Shown here in pieces: positions 1-9,810 of a stretch of DNA of 64,000 bases; the stretch's first letter is position 1, and every line of letters begins with the position of its first letter. Origin of the DNA: Gammaproteobacteria bacterium (GTDB lineage: Bacteria; Pseudomonadota; Gammaproteobacteria; GRL18); contig JADGDG010000018.1 of the NCBI GenBank assembly GCA_016744995.1, forward strand, positions 17,278 through 81,277. Direction: 5' to 3'. Below the pieces are notes generated by a model. The model ran no database searches, was not told the origin of the DNA, and was given only the letters and a program-made list of their open reading frames with translations. The position numbers and the translations under genes are program-made.

Positions 1-2
1 AG

Positions 3-560
3 GATTTAATTGAATTGGTTGATCAATATATCGCCAGAGATTCTGATCAGATTATTGCCCTGGCAATCCAGGAATTTGTAAAAGACAATAAGAGCAATGC
101 TTATGACATGATCACTCAGGAGATTTTGCAAGATCCAGATAACCCGCGTTTACCTCTGGCCATTGGTAAATTATTGAAACATGAAAGGCGATTTCAGGAA
201 GCACAAACTCTATTTGCCTCCTTACCTGAAAATATTATGAAAAATAATGACATAATCCGCTTTAAACAAGAACTGAATTTTTTCTCTATTGCCAATGAGA
301 TCACCGACTTAGACGCTCTCTTATCCCAGGAAGATAATATTAACGATGACTTAGTCGCCATGCAGCAGCGGGCAGCCTTTTTTATCGCTAATCAGGATCA
401 TGAAAAAGGCTTCAAACAATTACAGAATATCATGGATAAAGACAAATATTTCGATGATTCCTTTGCCCGACGTTCAATGTTAACGCTTATTGGTTGGTTG
501 GATGTCGAGCATCCGCTTGTTAAACAATATAAACCCGCTCTGCGTCGTTATACTCACTAA
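3..560 (+). CDS. cnoX: CnoX/YbbN-like thioredoxin-TPR co-chaperone, C-terminal part
   Basis: The reading frame is open to the left edge, so the gene starts outside the window and only about 185 C-terminal residues are seen. They form alpha-helical TPR-like repeats (for example ALAIQEFVKDNKSNAYDMI and LPLAIGKLLKHERRFQEAQ), matching the part of CnoX/YbbN that follows its N-terminal thioredoxin fold. Known family members are about 285 aa cytoplasmic holdases that protect proteins during hypochlorite stress and pass clients to DnaK/GroEL. The thioredoxin domain and any CxxC motif cannot be checked here. A different thioredoxin-TPR protein is possible. Confidence 0.7.
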   Translation, partial: DLIELVDQYIARDSDQIIALAIQEFVKDNKSNAYDMITQEILQDPDNPRLPLAIGKLLKHERRFQEAQTLFASLPENIMKNNDIIRFKQELNFFSIANEITDLDALLSQEDNINDDLVAMQQRAAFFIANQDHEKGFKQLQNIMDKDKYFDDSFARRSMLTLIGWLDVEHPLVKQYKPALRRYTH

Positions 561-614
561 TAGCACCTTGCGAGTTTCCCAAATTATAAACATTAACAAA
601 AGCACCCTTATGGC

Positions 615-3077
615 TCATACAACATTCATATTGATGCCGGTTTTTAATAAGCGAGTCATTTTTTCAACTGACAGCGGCTTGCTGAATAAAAACCCCTGAA
701 ACTCGTCACAACCATTGCTTCGCAGAAAATCAGCCTGTTCAAGATTTTCTACGCCTTCAGCAATCACTTTTAAATCCAGATGTCTCGCCATAGCAAGAAT
801 AGTCAACGTGATCTCTGTAACATTATTATTTTTTCCTATTTCACGAGTAAATGATTGATCAATTTTTAAACGATCCAGGGGAAAATGCCGAAGATGAGTC
901 AATGAAGAATACCCCGTGCCAAAATCATCAATTGCCAGCTCAATGCCTTCTTCCTTAATTTGCCTCATTACTTTTACTGCACTATCTAAGTCAAACATTA
1001 ATGAACTCTCGGTGATTTCTAATTCCAGTTCATGTGGAGAAATACCAGTTTGCTCTATAATTGCATGAACATTAGTGTGCAATTCTGGATCAGCAAACTG
1101 GGAAGGAGAGACATTTACTGCTAATCGTCGTGGCCCCAGTCCTGAATTATGCCAATCTTGTAATTGCTGACAGGCTGTTTTTAATACCCAGAGACCAATT
1201 TTTTTTATTAAGCCAACATGCTCAACAACAGGAATAAACGATTCAGGGCTAACCCAGCCCAGCACTGGGTTATACCAACGCAGTAAAGCCTCAACTCCCA
1301 CGATGTGCCCGTCTATTGCACATATCTGAGGTTGATAATAGACTTCAAATTCATTAAGTTCGAGGGCATGAATTAAAGCCTGCTCAAGTTGAGAACGAAC
1401 TTGAAGCTGTTGTCCCATATCTGATGAATAAATACACAAATGCTCTGCGTTATCAATTCGTGACTTAAACATAGCCGCATAGGCATTACGTAACAAATGA
1501 TCCATATTACCATCACAGGAACAGGTACTCATACCAACCTGCGGTGCTAAGAGAATTTGCTGCTTATTTTCAGTAAGAGGCTGTTGTAACTTATCCAGTA
1601 GATCAAATGCAGCATCTTCTGCTTGCTTTTCTCCTTCAAGCTCAGTTAATAAAATTGCAAAGTCATCACCATTTAAATGAGCAATAAAAGCCTCACCTGC
1701 CATCATGTTGTGTAATCGCTCACCAATTGCTTTAAGAATGTTATCTCCCATCGGCCGTCCCAGTACAACACTAGCCGAGCCAGGCCAGTTAACATGCAAG
1801 ACCATTAGAGCAGTTATTCCAGATGATAATGGGTTAAGATCATTTAACAAACGTAACCTGTCTTCCAACATATAATGATTAGGTAAATCAGTTGCTATAT
1901 GATGCTGCATCTGATGTTCCAGACGCTCCAGCAGCTTTTGTCTCAAACGACTTTCAATCACCTGTTGCCACAAGCTCCAGAATGGCAAAAACAATACCGT
2001 CATTAACAAGGTCACAACAGGTGAAAACCATATATTTCCAAGTTTAAGAAAAATGATTGAAAGAGTTAATATTGCACCCAGAGTAATAAGCATGGCAATA
2101 AAACCAAAACGCCGTGGTACTATCAATATAATGATGCCACTCAGGATAATCAAACTACTCGTCAATATGTTTTGGTATGCTCCAGAAAGAGTATAAATAT
2201 GAATATTTTGTAACAAACCATTCAAAATATTAGCATTGAGTTCAACACCGGGCATACGTTCATGAGAGCGAGATGCGGGTGTTGATATAACATCCCCCAG
2301 GCCTGTTGCTGTTGCACCAACCAGTACATATTTATCACGGATATCAGAGTCTGAAACTCGGCCTGAATAGACATCCACATAAGATAACAACGTTGGTCTC
2401 AGACCTTTTTTTGCATAAGGGATCATCATACTTTTCTGGCGTAACCAGCCTAAACCAGTTGGTAAACTTGTTTTTCTCTCTCCTTCTATTGCGTCACCAC
2501 CTACTTGTAACATCGCCAGAGCAAATGCAGGCCAGTGAGCATCTCCAAGCCCTGCATATAAGAAAAATTGCCGACACAGGCCATCAATATCCAGCTCCAC
2601 ATCAACATGACCTATCGCTTTTGCTGCTAAAGCAAATTCAGGAAGCGGCAGTAGTTCAGAAATAGGATCATCAGGTGTGAGTTGCATGGGTGCCACTGGC
2701 AATACTGCTTTGCCATTACGAGCCAGAGCCCTGGCAAATAATACATCTGACTGGGGATCATTTTTTTGTTGCTCAGAAAAAAGTATATCTATGCCAATGG
2801 CACGAGCTCCCATCCTGGTTAAGTGATCCAGCAATTGTGCATGATTTCTACGGGGCCATGGCCAGCGTCCAAGAGATTCAATACTAATTTCATCAATAGC
2901 AACAATAACAATCTGCTTACTCAAAGTATTGTTTTGGAATGGCAGTAACGCATCATAAAACACTAAATCAAGCCGCTCAAGAGTTTTACTATTGGATAAA
3001 AATAAACCGAATACCACCAATAAAGCAGTCAGAAAGCTAGCATATAAAGTTGAGTTATGTCTATTTATCAGTATCAC
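615..3077 (-). CDS. CHASE2-GGDEF-EAL membrane protein, probable c-di-GMP phosphodiesterase
   Basis: The 820 aa protein has an N-terminal transmembrane helix (about 10-28), an extracytoplasmic CHASE2 sensor (about 35-300, with FYDALLPF and GRWPWPRRNHAQLLD), three transmembrane helices (about 305-375), a GGDEF domain (about 395-550) and an EAL domain (about 565-810). The GGDEF signature is degenerate (LNGDDFAILL), so cyclase activity is doubtful. The EAL domain keeps GVEALLRW, ELEITESSL, DDFGTGYSS, LKIDQSF and KVIAEGVE, as expected of an active phosphodiesterase. The start is GTG, 4 nt after the stop of the upstream FecR-LysM gene, which implies translational coupling. FecR and CHASE2 signalling genes often occur together, so this pair probably senses an envelope signal and lowers c-di-GMP. 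Confidence 0.88.
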   Translation of the reverse strand: MILINRHNSTLYASFLTALLVVFGLFLSNSKTLERLDLVFYDALLPFQNNTLSKQIVIVAIDEISIESLGRWPWPRRNHAQLLDHLTRMGARAIGIDILFSEQQKNDPQSDVLFARALARNGKAVLPVAPMQLTPDDPISELLPLPEFALAAKAIGHVDVELDIDGLCRQFFLYAGLGDAHWPAFALAMLQVGGDAIEGERKTSLPTGLGWLRQKSMMIPYAKKGLRPTLLSYVDVYSGRVSDSDIRDKYVLVGATATGLGDVISTPASRSHERMPGVELNANILNGLLQNIHIYTLSGAYQNILTSSLIILSGIIILIVPRRFGFIAMLITLGAILTLSIIFLKLGNIWFSPVVTLLMTVLFLPFWSLWQQVIESRLRQKLLERLEHQMQHHIATDLPNHYMLEDRLRLLNDLNPLSSGITALMVLHVNWPGSASVVLGRPMGDNILKAIGERLHNMMAGEAFIAHLNGDDFAILLTELEGEKQAEDAAFDLLDKLQQPLTENKQQILLAPQVGMSTCSCDGNMDHLLRNAYAAMFKSRIDNAEHLCIYSSDMGQQLQVRSQLEQALIHALELNEFEVYYQPQICAIDGHIVGVEALLRWYNPVLGWVSPESFIPVVEHVGLIKKIGLWVLKTACQQLQDWHNSGLGPRRLAVNVSPSQFADPELHTNVHAIIEQTGISPHELELEITESSLMFDLDSAVKVMRQIKEEGIELAIDDFGTGYSSLTHLRHFPLDRLKIDQSFTREIGKNNNVTEITLTILAMARHLDLKVIAEGVENLEQADFLRSNGCDEFQGFLFSKPLSVEKMTRLLKTGINMNVV

Positions 3078-3081
3078 AGGC

Positions 3082-4734
3082 TTATAATATAATAATGCCG
3101 ATCAGGCCTATAACTGGAACCCACCAGGCAGTATCATCAGCCAGAGGATCAACTCGTTGCGTTGCTCCCCATGGTCCCTGATAACCATCTGGCTCAATAG
3201 CTCTGATACGAAGATAGCGTATTGCCCCACTTACTGGTTCAAAACTAAGCAGTGGCTCATTGATGTTTTTGTCAAACTCCAAATCTTTGAACATCTGATC
3301 ATATGCCAGTTGTACCTGATAGCTCTGTTCAGGTGCACCTGAGCGCCATGTCGCTACAAACCGGCCATCATCTGCTGTTTCCATTTCAGGCTCAACCTTA
3401 TCAGGGATGGACTTAATTTCATAAGAGCGTATTGCACCAGCGGGACCCACTTCACCATTTGCAGCAATACTTGTTATACGCCAATAGTATTTACCCGTTG
3501 CCGCCAGCTCAGATGCTGTAAAATGAGTTGTATCAATATCTACACGCTTTAAAAGTTGCTGTTTGAATTCGGCATCAGAGGCAATTTCAATTTTATATCT
3601 GTCAGCCTCTGAAGAAGCTGTCCATTGTAACTCCGGCACTTTACCACGTATGATAAAATTTTCGACAGGTTTAAGCTGTACAGGTGCCTGAGGCCTGGCA
3701 TCAATTCGAATTGCCTGAATTGCGCTCTTTCCTTCAAGCCCTGATTTATCCACTCCACGAACCCTGATTGAATAAGCTCCATCTGGTAAGTCTGGTAAAG
3801 CTGCACGAGTATATTCACTAAACTCTTGCCATATAATAGTATTAAAATGATTATTAGCGGCAAGCTCAATGCGATATTGTACGGCTCCATCTACAGGTTC
3901 CCAGGAAACAAGGAAGTGAATACTACGAAGAATTTCATCAATATTATTAAAAACAGGCGGCTCTAATAATTTACGCGGAGCTATCGGAGGCTTGCCTTTT
4001 ACAACCTGAGTTCCAAAACCCGCATTAATTAATTTCTTTTTCTGTGCCCCCGTAACAAGTACTTTGCCTTTCAATACTTCTATATTTGAGCTTTGAGACT
4101 CAGGTATCACCAATGCACGATATTCCGTACCACGCACAGCACTGATAGCTGATGGTGTTTTAATCTCAAAACGAGACCCTGGTCCTGAAGCAGGTATTAC
4201 TCGTGTATCCATGCGCCCTTCAAGAAGATGGAGACGAGAATCCACCATTCCCGTTACACCATGCGCACTTAAATGATCAAATCGTATGCTGCTATCACTA
4301 TGTAATGTCAAAATAGAATTATCAGCAAACTTAACAGCCACAGAACTGTCATTTCCTGATTTAAGATGATCACCCAGATGGATCAAGGTGCCCGGAGATA
4401 ATTTATACAGAAAGTTGCCATTGGCGAGTAAAAGCTCTGCATTACCTTGCACGGAAAGTATTTCTGCAGGTACCGAATTATTCTTTATCCACTTCATTGG
4501 TATTCGTATTTGAGTACCAGGCTGCATATGGTAGGGATTTTTAATACCATTGATTTTTTTAAGCTGGAGATAACGGGTGACTTTATCCAGATGCCTTTCG
4601 CTCACATTCCAGAGGCTATCCCCTTTGACAGTGGTATAGATCCAGTCTTCTGCTTTTGCTATGTGTACTTGTAACATGCTTGTTACAAGAAAAAAAAGCA
4701 TCACTAAACGAAATTTTTTGACATAACTGATCAT
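3082..4734 (-). CDS. LysM-FecR domain envelope protein
   Basis: I chose the ATG at 4734 because GGTGA lies just upstream and it directly begins a signal peptide (MISYVKKFRLVMLFFLV, cleavage after HIAKA). An ATG at 4755 has no ribosome site. The 550 aa product has a LysM peptidoglycan-binding motif (about 32-80, GDSLWNVSERHL), a FecR domain (about 110-240, with AISAVRGTEYRALV), repeated fibronectin-like segments (SWEPVDGAVQYRIEL, LQWTASSEADRYKIEI), and a hydrophobic C-terminus (WWVPVIGLIGIIIL) that may anchor it. It probably sits in the periplasm. It is the first gene of a pair with the CHASE2-EAL gene and is likely its sensory partner. Confidence 0.85.
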   Translation of the reverse strand: MISYVKKFRLVMLFFLVTSMLQVHIAKAEDWIYTTVKGDSLWNVSERHLDKVTRYLQLKKINGIKNPYHMQPGTQIRIPMKWIKNNSVPAEILSVQGNAELLLANGNFLYKLSPGTLIHLGDHLKSGNDSSVAVKFADNSILTLHSDSSIRFDHLSAHGVTGMVDSRLHLLEGRMDTRVIPASGPGSRFEIKTPSAISAVRGTEYRALVIPESQSSNIEVLKGKVLVTGAQKKKLINAGFGTQVVKGKPPIAPRKLLEPPVFNNIDEILRSIHFLVSWEPVDGAVQYRIELAANNHFNTIIWQEFSEYTRAALPDLPDGAYSIRVRGVDKSGLEGKSAIQAIRIDARPQAPVQLKPVENFIIRGKVPELQWTASSEADRYKIEIASDAEFKQQLLKRVDIDTTHFTASELAATGKYYWRITSIAANGEVGPAGAIRSYEIKSIPDKVEPEMETADDGRFVATWRSGAPEQSYQVQLAYDQMFKDLEFDKNINEPLLSFEPVSGAIRYLRIRAIEPDGYQGPWGATQRVDPLADDTAWWVPVIGLIGIIIL

Positions 4735-4990
4735 AATTTCACCATAGATATCCATAAAAACATAATTACTAAGGATATAATTTTAGTTTCAAGAGTACCA
4801 TAGATAATTAAGTATAGAACACTAGTCAACAATTAAGAAAATGTCTATATTTGTTTTACTAATTATGCATTTATTTAGTCTGCTCTCAGGAAGGAAACAA
4901 GCAGCATATAGAAAACCAATACATAGAAGTATTAACTCCCTACAATAAATTCATGCCGCCTGCTTTATACAGCTGATAATTCAGTTCAGC

Positions 4991-5236
4991 TTATAATGAC
5001 GCAAATGCCGCATCAAAGTCCTTAGCTGCTGCATCAGTAAATTCATAATTATTACGAATATACTCTAGTGTACCTCTTTCTGTATCAGTGACGCCCTGAC
5101 CGTCATTGGCTGATTTAAACAGGTCAACAACTTCATCTTTTGACAGTTTACCTTCACCTTGACCAGTGGTATGTGCTGTAGCCAGATCCAGTAATTCTTT
5201 TTCGTACTTCACGCCATCTATTGTTTGGTATGCCAT
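4991..5236 (-). CDS. Small acidic protein with EF-hand-like segment, unknown function
   Basis: An 81 aa protein with a good ribosome site (AAGGAAA, 8 nt before ATG). It has no signal peptide or membrane segment. The stretch GEGKLSKDEVVDLFKSANDG resembles one degenerate EF-hand, and the tail TLEYIRNNYEFTDAAAKDF is helical. I recall similar short hypothetical proteins in Proteobacteria but no assigned role. The gene stands alone between the FecR operon and cobD, with about 240 nt of AT-rich non-coding DNA on each side. Calcium binding is only a guess. Confidence 0.6.
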   Translation of the reverse strand: MAYQTIDGVKYEKELLDLATAHTTGQGEGKLSKDEVVDLFKSANDGQGVTDTERGTLEYIRNNYEFTDAAAKDFDAAFASL

Positions 5237-5468
5237 AATCTTTTCCTTGTTATGATTCGTTTCTTTAGTACAGACCTAATCTCTATACTAAAGTCCATTG
5301 TCATTGTAACAGCAAATAATATTGGTTAAAACAATAATATTATTCCAAATAAATAAGTCTGATCTTGTTTAAATGATAAGATTAGTTTCTGATACTAATG
5401 TAAATAAATTGCTCAACGGTAACGGTATACCTGAAAGGCCTGGCTTATTAGATATTATTAGCTCCCAG

Positions 5469-6605
5469 CTATTCAGTAATATCTATCATGTTAGCAATAA
5501 AATTTAAATCTTCTGAGACCTTTACATGCAGTTCTAGAATTTCCTCAAGTTTCTGCCATTGAGCCTCATTAGCAGGTAAACCAAAGCGCAGACCTTTATT
5601 AGGCTGAGAAATATTTTTATATAACGAGCTGCAAGATGAACAGGTGCAGGCTTTGTCCAGAAGTCGCACCAGAACACCTTGCTTTGCCAGTTGCTCAAAT
5701 AAATCACAGGCGTTATTAAGATAAACTGTTTTAAATAAAAAACTACCAGTGATAAAACTCTGCGGATCAATTTTAAAAAAATAATGGCTGAGCAGATTAT
5801 CCAGCCGTATCGATGCCTTTTTTAAGTTCAGTTTATTATTTTCTATCCACTGATGATCCATCAGCGCTTTTTTTATCAGCCAGCGGGTTGGACCACTAAC
5901 AGACCATGGCCCCTGATGATATTCTATATATGATAATATTTCAGCTTGAGCAATTACAAAACCACAACGTACTCCAGCTAAACCAAAAAATTTACCCACT
6001 GAGCGCAGCACAATAAGATTATCCGGAAGATTATTTCTTATCATGCTGTGTTCAGGAGCAGCATCCATAAAGGCTTCATCAATGATCAGATATCCCTTAT
6101 TTTTCTTCAATTGAGACAGCCATTTATTAAGAGTCTCTATTGCAATTAATTCACCCGTCGGATTATTTGGATTAATGAGAAGCAGCACATTTAAGCTCTC
6201 GATCACATCATCTACTTTCTGTGATACAAGATGAATAATGGAAAAATTATTTTTTTTCCATTGAAACTCATGTTCAGCATAACAAGGTGAGATGATTCCA
6301 ATTTTAGGATTTTCAGGCAGAATTCCATATTGATGAAAAATGACTGGTAACAATTGTATAGCTTCCTGGGAACCCGAAACAGGGAGAATATTTTGTGTTT
6401 TGTAATAACATTGAGCTATTTCAATAAGACCATCATCTGCCTCGGGAAGTCTATTATAAACTTCTGCCGGCACCAGAGGGACAGGCCATCCAACAGGATT
6501 AATTCCTGTTGATAGATCAACCATAGATTCAGTTGGACTGTATTTTTTTATTGCCTGGTTTCGACCACCGCCATGAGCTGGTCGTATAAGAATATTATTA
6601 CTCAT
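5469..6605 (-). CDS. cobD: L-threonine-O-3-phosphate decarboxylase, cobalamin pathway
   Basis: A 378 aa fold-type I PLP enzyme of the HisC/CobD group (called cobC in P. denitrificans naming). It begins with a HGGG-containing motif (RPAHGGGRNQ) and DLSTGINPVGWP, typical of CobD. It has NPNNPTGE, the aspartate motif LIIDEAFMD and the Schiff-base lysine in RSVGKFFGLAGVRCGF. It makes (R)-1-aminopropan-2-yl phosphate, the linker that CbiB attaches to cobyric acid. A cysteine cluster (CTCSSC, about residue 325) is unusual and might bind metal. The intact cbiB lies 4 kb away, but a decayed cbiB tail sits immediately upstream, so the two were probably adjacent once. Confidence 0.85.
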   Translation of the reverse strand: MSNNILIRPAHGGGRNQAIKKYSPTESMVDLSTGINPVGWPVPLVPAEVYNRLPEADDGLIEIAQCYYKTQNILPVSGSQEAIQLLPVIFHQYGILPENPKIGIISPCYAEHEFQWKKNNFSIIHLVSQKVDDVIESLNVLLLINPNNPTGELIAIETLNKWLSQLKKNKGYLIIDEAFMDAAPEHSMIRNNLPDNLIVLRSVGKFFGLAGVRCGFVIAQAEILSYIEYHQGPWSVSGPTRWLIKKALMDHQWIENNKLNLKKASIRLDNLLSHYFFKIDPQSFITGSFLFKTVYLNNACDLFEQLAKQGVLVRLLDKACTCSSCSSLYKNISQPNKGLRFGLPANEAQWQKLEEILELHVKVSEDLNFIANMIDITE

Positions 6606-6629
6606 TTCACTCTTACTTTATTCATTGAG

Positions 6630-6704
6630 GGCTCTTGAAATCAGGCAGGCTGATGGCTCTTGAAATCAGGCAGGCTGATGGCTCTTGAAACCAGACAGGC
6701 TGAT
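6630..6704. repeat. Three tandem 25-bp repeats upstream of cobD
   Basis: Three consecutive 25-bp units start at 6630, 6655 and 6680. The first two are identical and the third has two substitutions. Each unit starts GGCTCTTGAAA and ends CAGGCTGAT, so each junction reads CAGGCTGATGGCTCTT. That is 15 of 16 identical to the complement of the repeats at 26172-26261. The 3' half of the unit matches the cbiB stop-codon region at 10642-10662, so cbiB terminal sequence appears to have been captured in the expansion. Confidence 0.85.
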
Positions 6705-6792
6705 CAAGGCCATAATAATGCCATCTTAAATTGTTGAACGATCCAATAGCTCACATAACTGCTGACATCACTACCCCTGCATATGGGCCGTC
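6689..6792 (-). pseudogene. Decayed fragment of cbiB 3' end
   Basis: This non-coding stretch aligns with the end of the intact cbiB at 10640-10860. Shared blocks include ATTGTTGA(A/G)CGATCCA, TAGCTCACAT versus CAGCTCACAT, and GCTGACATCACTAC followed by CCTGCAT(A/T)TGGGC. About 115 bp present in the intact gene are missing here, with the deletion ends at two GCTGA copies. Frame is not maintained. It is the relic of a second cbiB copy, or of the ancestral one, lying directly upstream of cobD. From 6793 to 7178 I see only AT-rich leader sequence before the chemoreceptor gene. Confidence 0.75.
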
Positions 6793-7178
6793 TATATAAT
6801 TCGAGTCATCATTATCATGAGGAATTCCATATAAACTTAGAAACTGTTTTGCCAGTTCAGCTTCCTTTCAAACAGGTAAGGATATTGTAACAGCAAGCAT
6901 CTTTATAAAGATACGGCAACAATGCTGCAATTTTTTTTAACTGGTTTATGCTATTTTAAAAACTTTCCTCTTTTAGATAATGTGAAACCCTAATTCAGCT
7001 AGGTAACTTAATCATTTATATAACATTTATAATAATTTAGCATTGAATATTATACTTTCTAAACTACACTTAGATTTGAGGACACTGTTATTTTTTTGAG
7101 AGTTCAGGGAAAACACTTTCTGCCAGCAAAGAAAAAGAGTTATTACTGAATCAACGATAAATTTCGGAATTATTTAAA

Positions 7179-9224
7179 ATGAAAAATCTGTCATTAAAAA
7201 TACAAATCATAGTTTTAATTATTTCTGCCTTGCTAATACTGGCCTTAGCAGTTGCCTACACAGCCATATCAAAAAGCACCGACGCCTTGATGGAACAGAG
7301 TTACAATTCATTGACATCAGTCAGGGATATGAAAAAAAATCAACTTCAGACTTTTTTTGCTGCACGAGAAGCCGACATAAAAGTATTGTCGCGAAGTGGC
7401 AACTTACATGCTCTGGTCGGTGATTTGCAACAAGTCCATGATGAACTCAATGTAGGAGGACAAGCTCCTTATCCTGTAAAAAATCCCTTGGCCCAGGAAA
7501 AAATAGCCCACCATGAAGCTTTTTTTCAGGGCTATATGAAAGATTATGGTTATTATGATGTCTTTGTTATTTGTGAAAAGCATGGCCACGTAATGTACAC
7601 AGCCGCTAAAGAATCGGATTATGGCAGTAATCTTTCATCTGGAGTGTTAAAAAATAGCGGCCTGGCAGAAGTCTGGCGTAAAACATTGGCAAATGGGCGA
7701 ACCACCTTTGTTGATATGAAACCCTATGGACCCAGCAATAATGCCCCAGCCATGTTTCTGGGCACACCCGTCATTGAAAAAGGTGAAACAACTGCGGTTC
7801 TGGTCTTTCAAGTTTCTGACAAGGCCATCAATAGCATCATGAAATATCGTCAGGGTTATGGAGATACACAGGAAGATTATCTGGTTGGCCCAGACAAATT
7901 AATGAGAAGTGACAGCTACCTTGATCCCAAAGGACATTCATTACAAGCTTCTTTTGCTAATCCGTCAACCGGTTCAGTGGACACAGTAGCAAGCCAATCC
8001 GCTTTTGCAGGAAAAACAGAGACTCAAGTAGTCACTGACTACAATGGCAACCCTGTATTATCTGCTTACTCAAGCATTAAAATTGGTAAAGATATCACTT
8101 GGGCAATACTATCAGAAATTGATGAAGCAGAAGTGTTGATTACTCCCAACAGCATTCGTAATGCCATTATTATTGAGGTACTGGTTATTTTAGCCATTAT
8201 TATTGCTCTCTCAATGGCAATGATTAAAACCACTTTAGTGAACCCAATCCAGCGTTTTCAGTCAACTTTAATGGCTATTGAACAAAATAAGGATTTAACT
8301 CAATTATTGGATACCAATGCTCCACAGGAAATCAAAACCATGGCCTTGAGTGTAAATGATTTACTGGCTTCTCTTAAAGATATTTTAAATAAAGCCAAGC
8401 ATTCTTCTACAGAAAATGCATCAATTGCTCATGAATTGTCAACCAGCTCTTTAGGAGTAGGTAATAATGTGGAGAAATCCGTAGTGATCATTAATGATTT
8501 TAGTGACCATGCGATCCATATAAAAAGTGAAATTTCTGTTGCGATCCAGGATGCACAGCTTAGTAAAAAAGATATTTCAATGTCCAATACTTCTCTGGTT
8601 GATGCCAGAGATGCCATAGTACAATTAACTCATCGAGTACAGAGTACGGCAACAGTAGAGACTGAGCTGGCTCAAAAAATGGATTTATTATCCAAAGAGG
8701 CAAGTGACGTTAAAACCATTTTAGATGTAATCTCCAATATTGCTGAACAAACTAATTTACTTGCTTTAAATGCTGCCATTGAAGCAGCACGTGCTGGTGA
8801 TCATGGTCGTGGCTTTGCGGTGGTTGCCGATGAAGTGAGGAACCTGGCCAAACATACGCAAAAGAGTCTGACCGAGATAAACGATACCATTAATGAAATT
8901 ATAAAGTCAGTAGAAGAGGCGAGTAAGAGCATGAATGTTAACTCACAGGAAATACAGGAGTTGGCAAATATTGCGGGAGAGGTTGATAAAAAAATTAATC
9001 AGACGGTTACCATTGTTAATGAAGCAACCATTGCCAGTGATAAAACGGTTAATAATTTTGAAAAAACTGGCAGCAATATCGAGTCTATTGTTGATAAAGT
9101 ACAGGAAATCAACTCTATTTCTTCAGTCAATGCACGAAGTGTTGAAGAAATCGCTTCTGCTGCTGAACACCTGAATTCCATGACAGAAAATCTGAATGCT
9201 CAACTTGAAACATTTAGAACCTGA
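7179..9224 (+). CDS. Methyl-accepting chemotaxis protein, dCache type
   Basis: A 681 aa chemoreceptor. Transmembrane helix 1 is about residues 8-28. A long periplasmic sensor (about 35-315) has dCache-like features ([34 protein letters not shown]). Helix 2 is about 328-348, followed by a HAMP-like linker and a signalling domain with the conserved tip [20 protein letters not shown] and [13 protein letters not shown]. No C-terminal CheR/CheB-tethering pentapeptide is seen; the protein ends QLETFRT. The gene overlaps the following cheB by 29 bp, so receptor, esterase and methyltransferase form one module. The ligand cannot be told from sequence. Confidence 0.9.
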   Translation: MKNLSLKIQIIVLIISALLILALAVAYTAISKSTDALMEQSYNSLTSVRDMKKNQLQTFFAAREADIKVLSRSGNLHALVGDLQQVHDELNVGGQAPYPVKNPLAQEKIAHHEAFFQGYMKDYGYYDVFVICEKHGHVMYTAAKESDYGSNLSSGVLKNSGLAEVWRKTLANGRTTFVDMKPYGPSNNAPAMFLGTPVIEKGETTAVLVFQVSDKAINSIMKYRQGYGDTQEDYLVGPDKLMRSDSYLDPKGHSLQASFANPSTGSVDTVASQSAFAGKTETQVVTDYNGNPVLSAYSSIKIGKDITWAILSEIDEAEVLITPNSIRNAIIIEVLVILAIIIALSMAMIKTTLVNPIQRFQSTLMAIEQNKDLTQLLDTNAPQEIKTMALSVNDLLASLKDILNKAKHSSTENASIAHELSTSSLGVGNNVEKSVVIINDFSDHAIHIKSEISVAIQDAQLSKKDISMSNTSLVDARDAIVQLTHRVQSTATVETELAQKMDLLSKEASDVKTILDVISNIAEQTNLLALNAAIEAARAGDHGRGFAVVADEVRNLAKHTQKSLTEINDTINEIIKSVEEASKSMNVNSQEIQELANIAGEVDKKINQTVTIVNEATIASDKTVNNFEKTGSNIESIVDKVQEINSISSVNARSVEEIASAAEHLNSMTENLNAQLETFRT

Positions 9225-9810
9225 TAAGATAATACTTATTGGGGCATCAACAGGTGGCCCTGGGCATATCAATAAAATTCTGGCCGCCTTAAAACCTGAA
9301 TTTAATGCAACTATCATTATTGCTCAACACATGGGCAATGATTATATCCCCAGTTTTATCAAACAGCTTAATTCAGTTTGCTATCATGATGTCAGCCCTG
9401 TTGTGTCACAAAAAATATTATTGCCATCACACATTTATGTCTGTTCATTATTAACATCAATAAATATTCATTCAGAGGGCTTAACATTCTTACAAAATAA
9501 TTACACCGAAAGTGATTACAATTATGATGTTAATTATAATCCAGATATCGATTATTTATATCGCTCAGCTGCAAAAATTGCCCGGCAAGTATCTTTTTTG
9601 GGTATTATTTTAACTGGCATCGGCAGTGATGGAGCAAATGGTTGTAAATCATTATCTGAGATGGGAGGAGAATGCATTGCTGAGAGTGAAACATCTGCGA
9701 TTGTTGACGGAATGCCAAGACAAGCTAGAAAAATTGTACCTAATATTGAGATACTCCCTCTTAATGAAATTATAATCAAAATAAATCAGTTTGGTCGTGC
9801 ACATGTTTAA
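9196..9810 (+). CDS. cheB: Single-domain CheB-type protein-glutamate methylesterase (no receiver)
   Basis: The 204 aa protein is only the CheB catalytic domain. It has the nucleophile serine in GASTGGPGH, the histidine in IIAQHM and the aspartate in [11 protein letters not shown]. The N-terminal receiver found in standard CheB (about 350 aa) is absent, so it cannot be switched on by CheA phosphorylation in the usual way. Start ATG 9196 lies inside the chemoreceptor gene (29-bp overlap), and its end overlaps cheR by 8 bp. It probably demethylates or deamidates glutamates on the neighbouring receptor. Confidence 0.85.
   Translation: MLNLKHLEPDKIILIGASTGGPGHINKILAALKPEFNATIIIAQHMGNDYIPSFIKQLNSVCYHDVSPVVSQKILLPSHIYVCSLLTSINIHSEGLTFLQNNYTESDYNYDVNYNPDIDYLYRSAAKIARQVSFLGIILTGIGSDGANGCKSLSEMGGECIAESETSAIVDGMPRQARKIVPNIEILPLNEIIIKINQFGRAHV

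Noticed and set aside
3549..3890. 113-residue frame inside the FecR-LysM gene
   Set aside because: Same strand, different frame, no ribosome site; a shadow of the real gene.
6630..6704. Possible CRISPR array from short tandem repeats (also 26172-26261 and 49519-49662)
   Set aside because: Units are directly adjacent with no unique spacers and no cas genes; they are simple tandem repeats.
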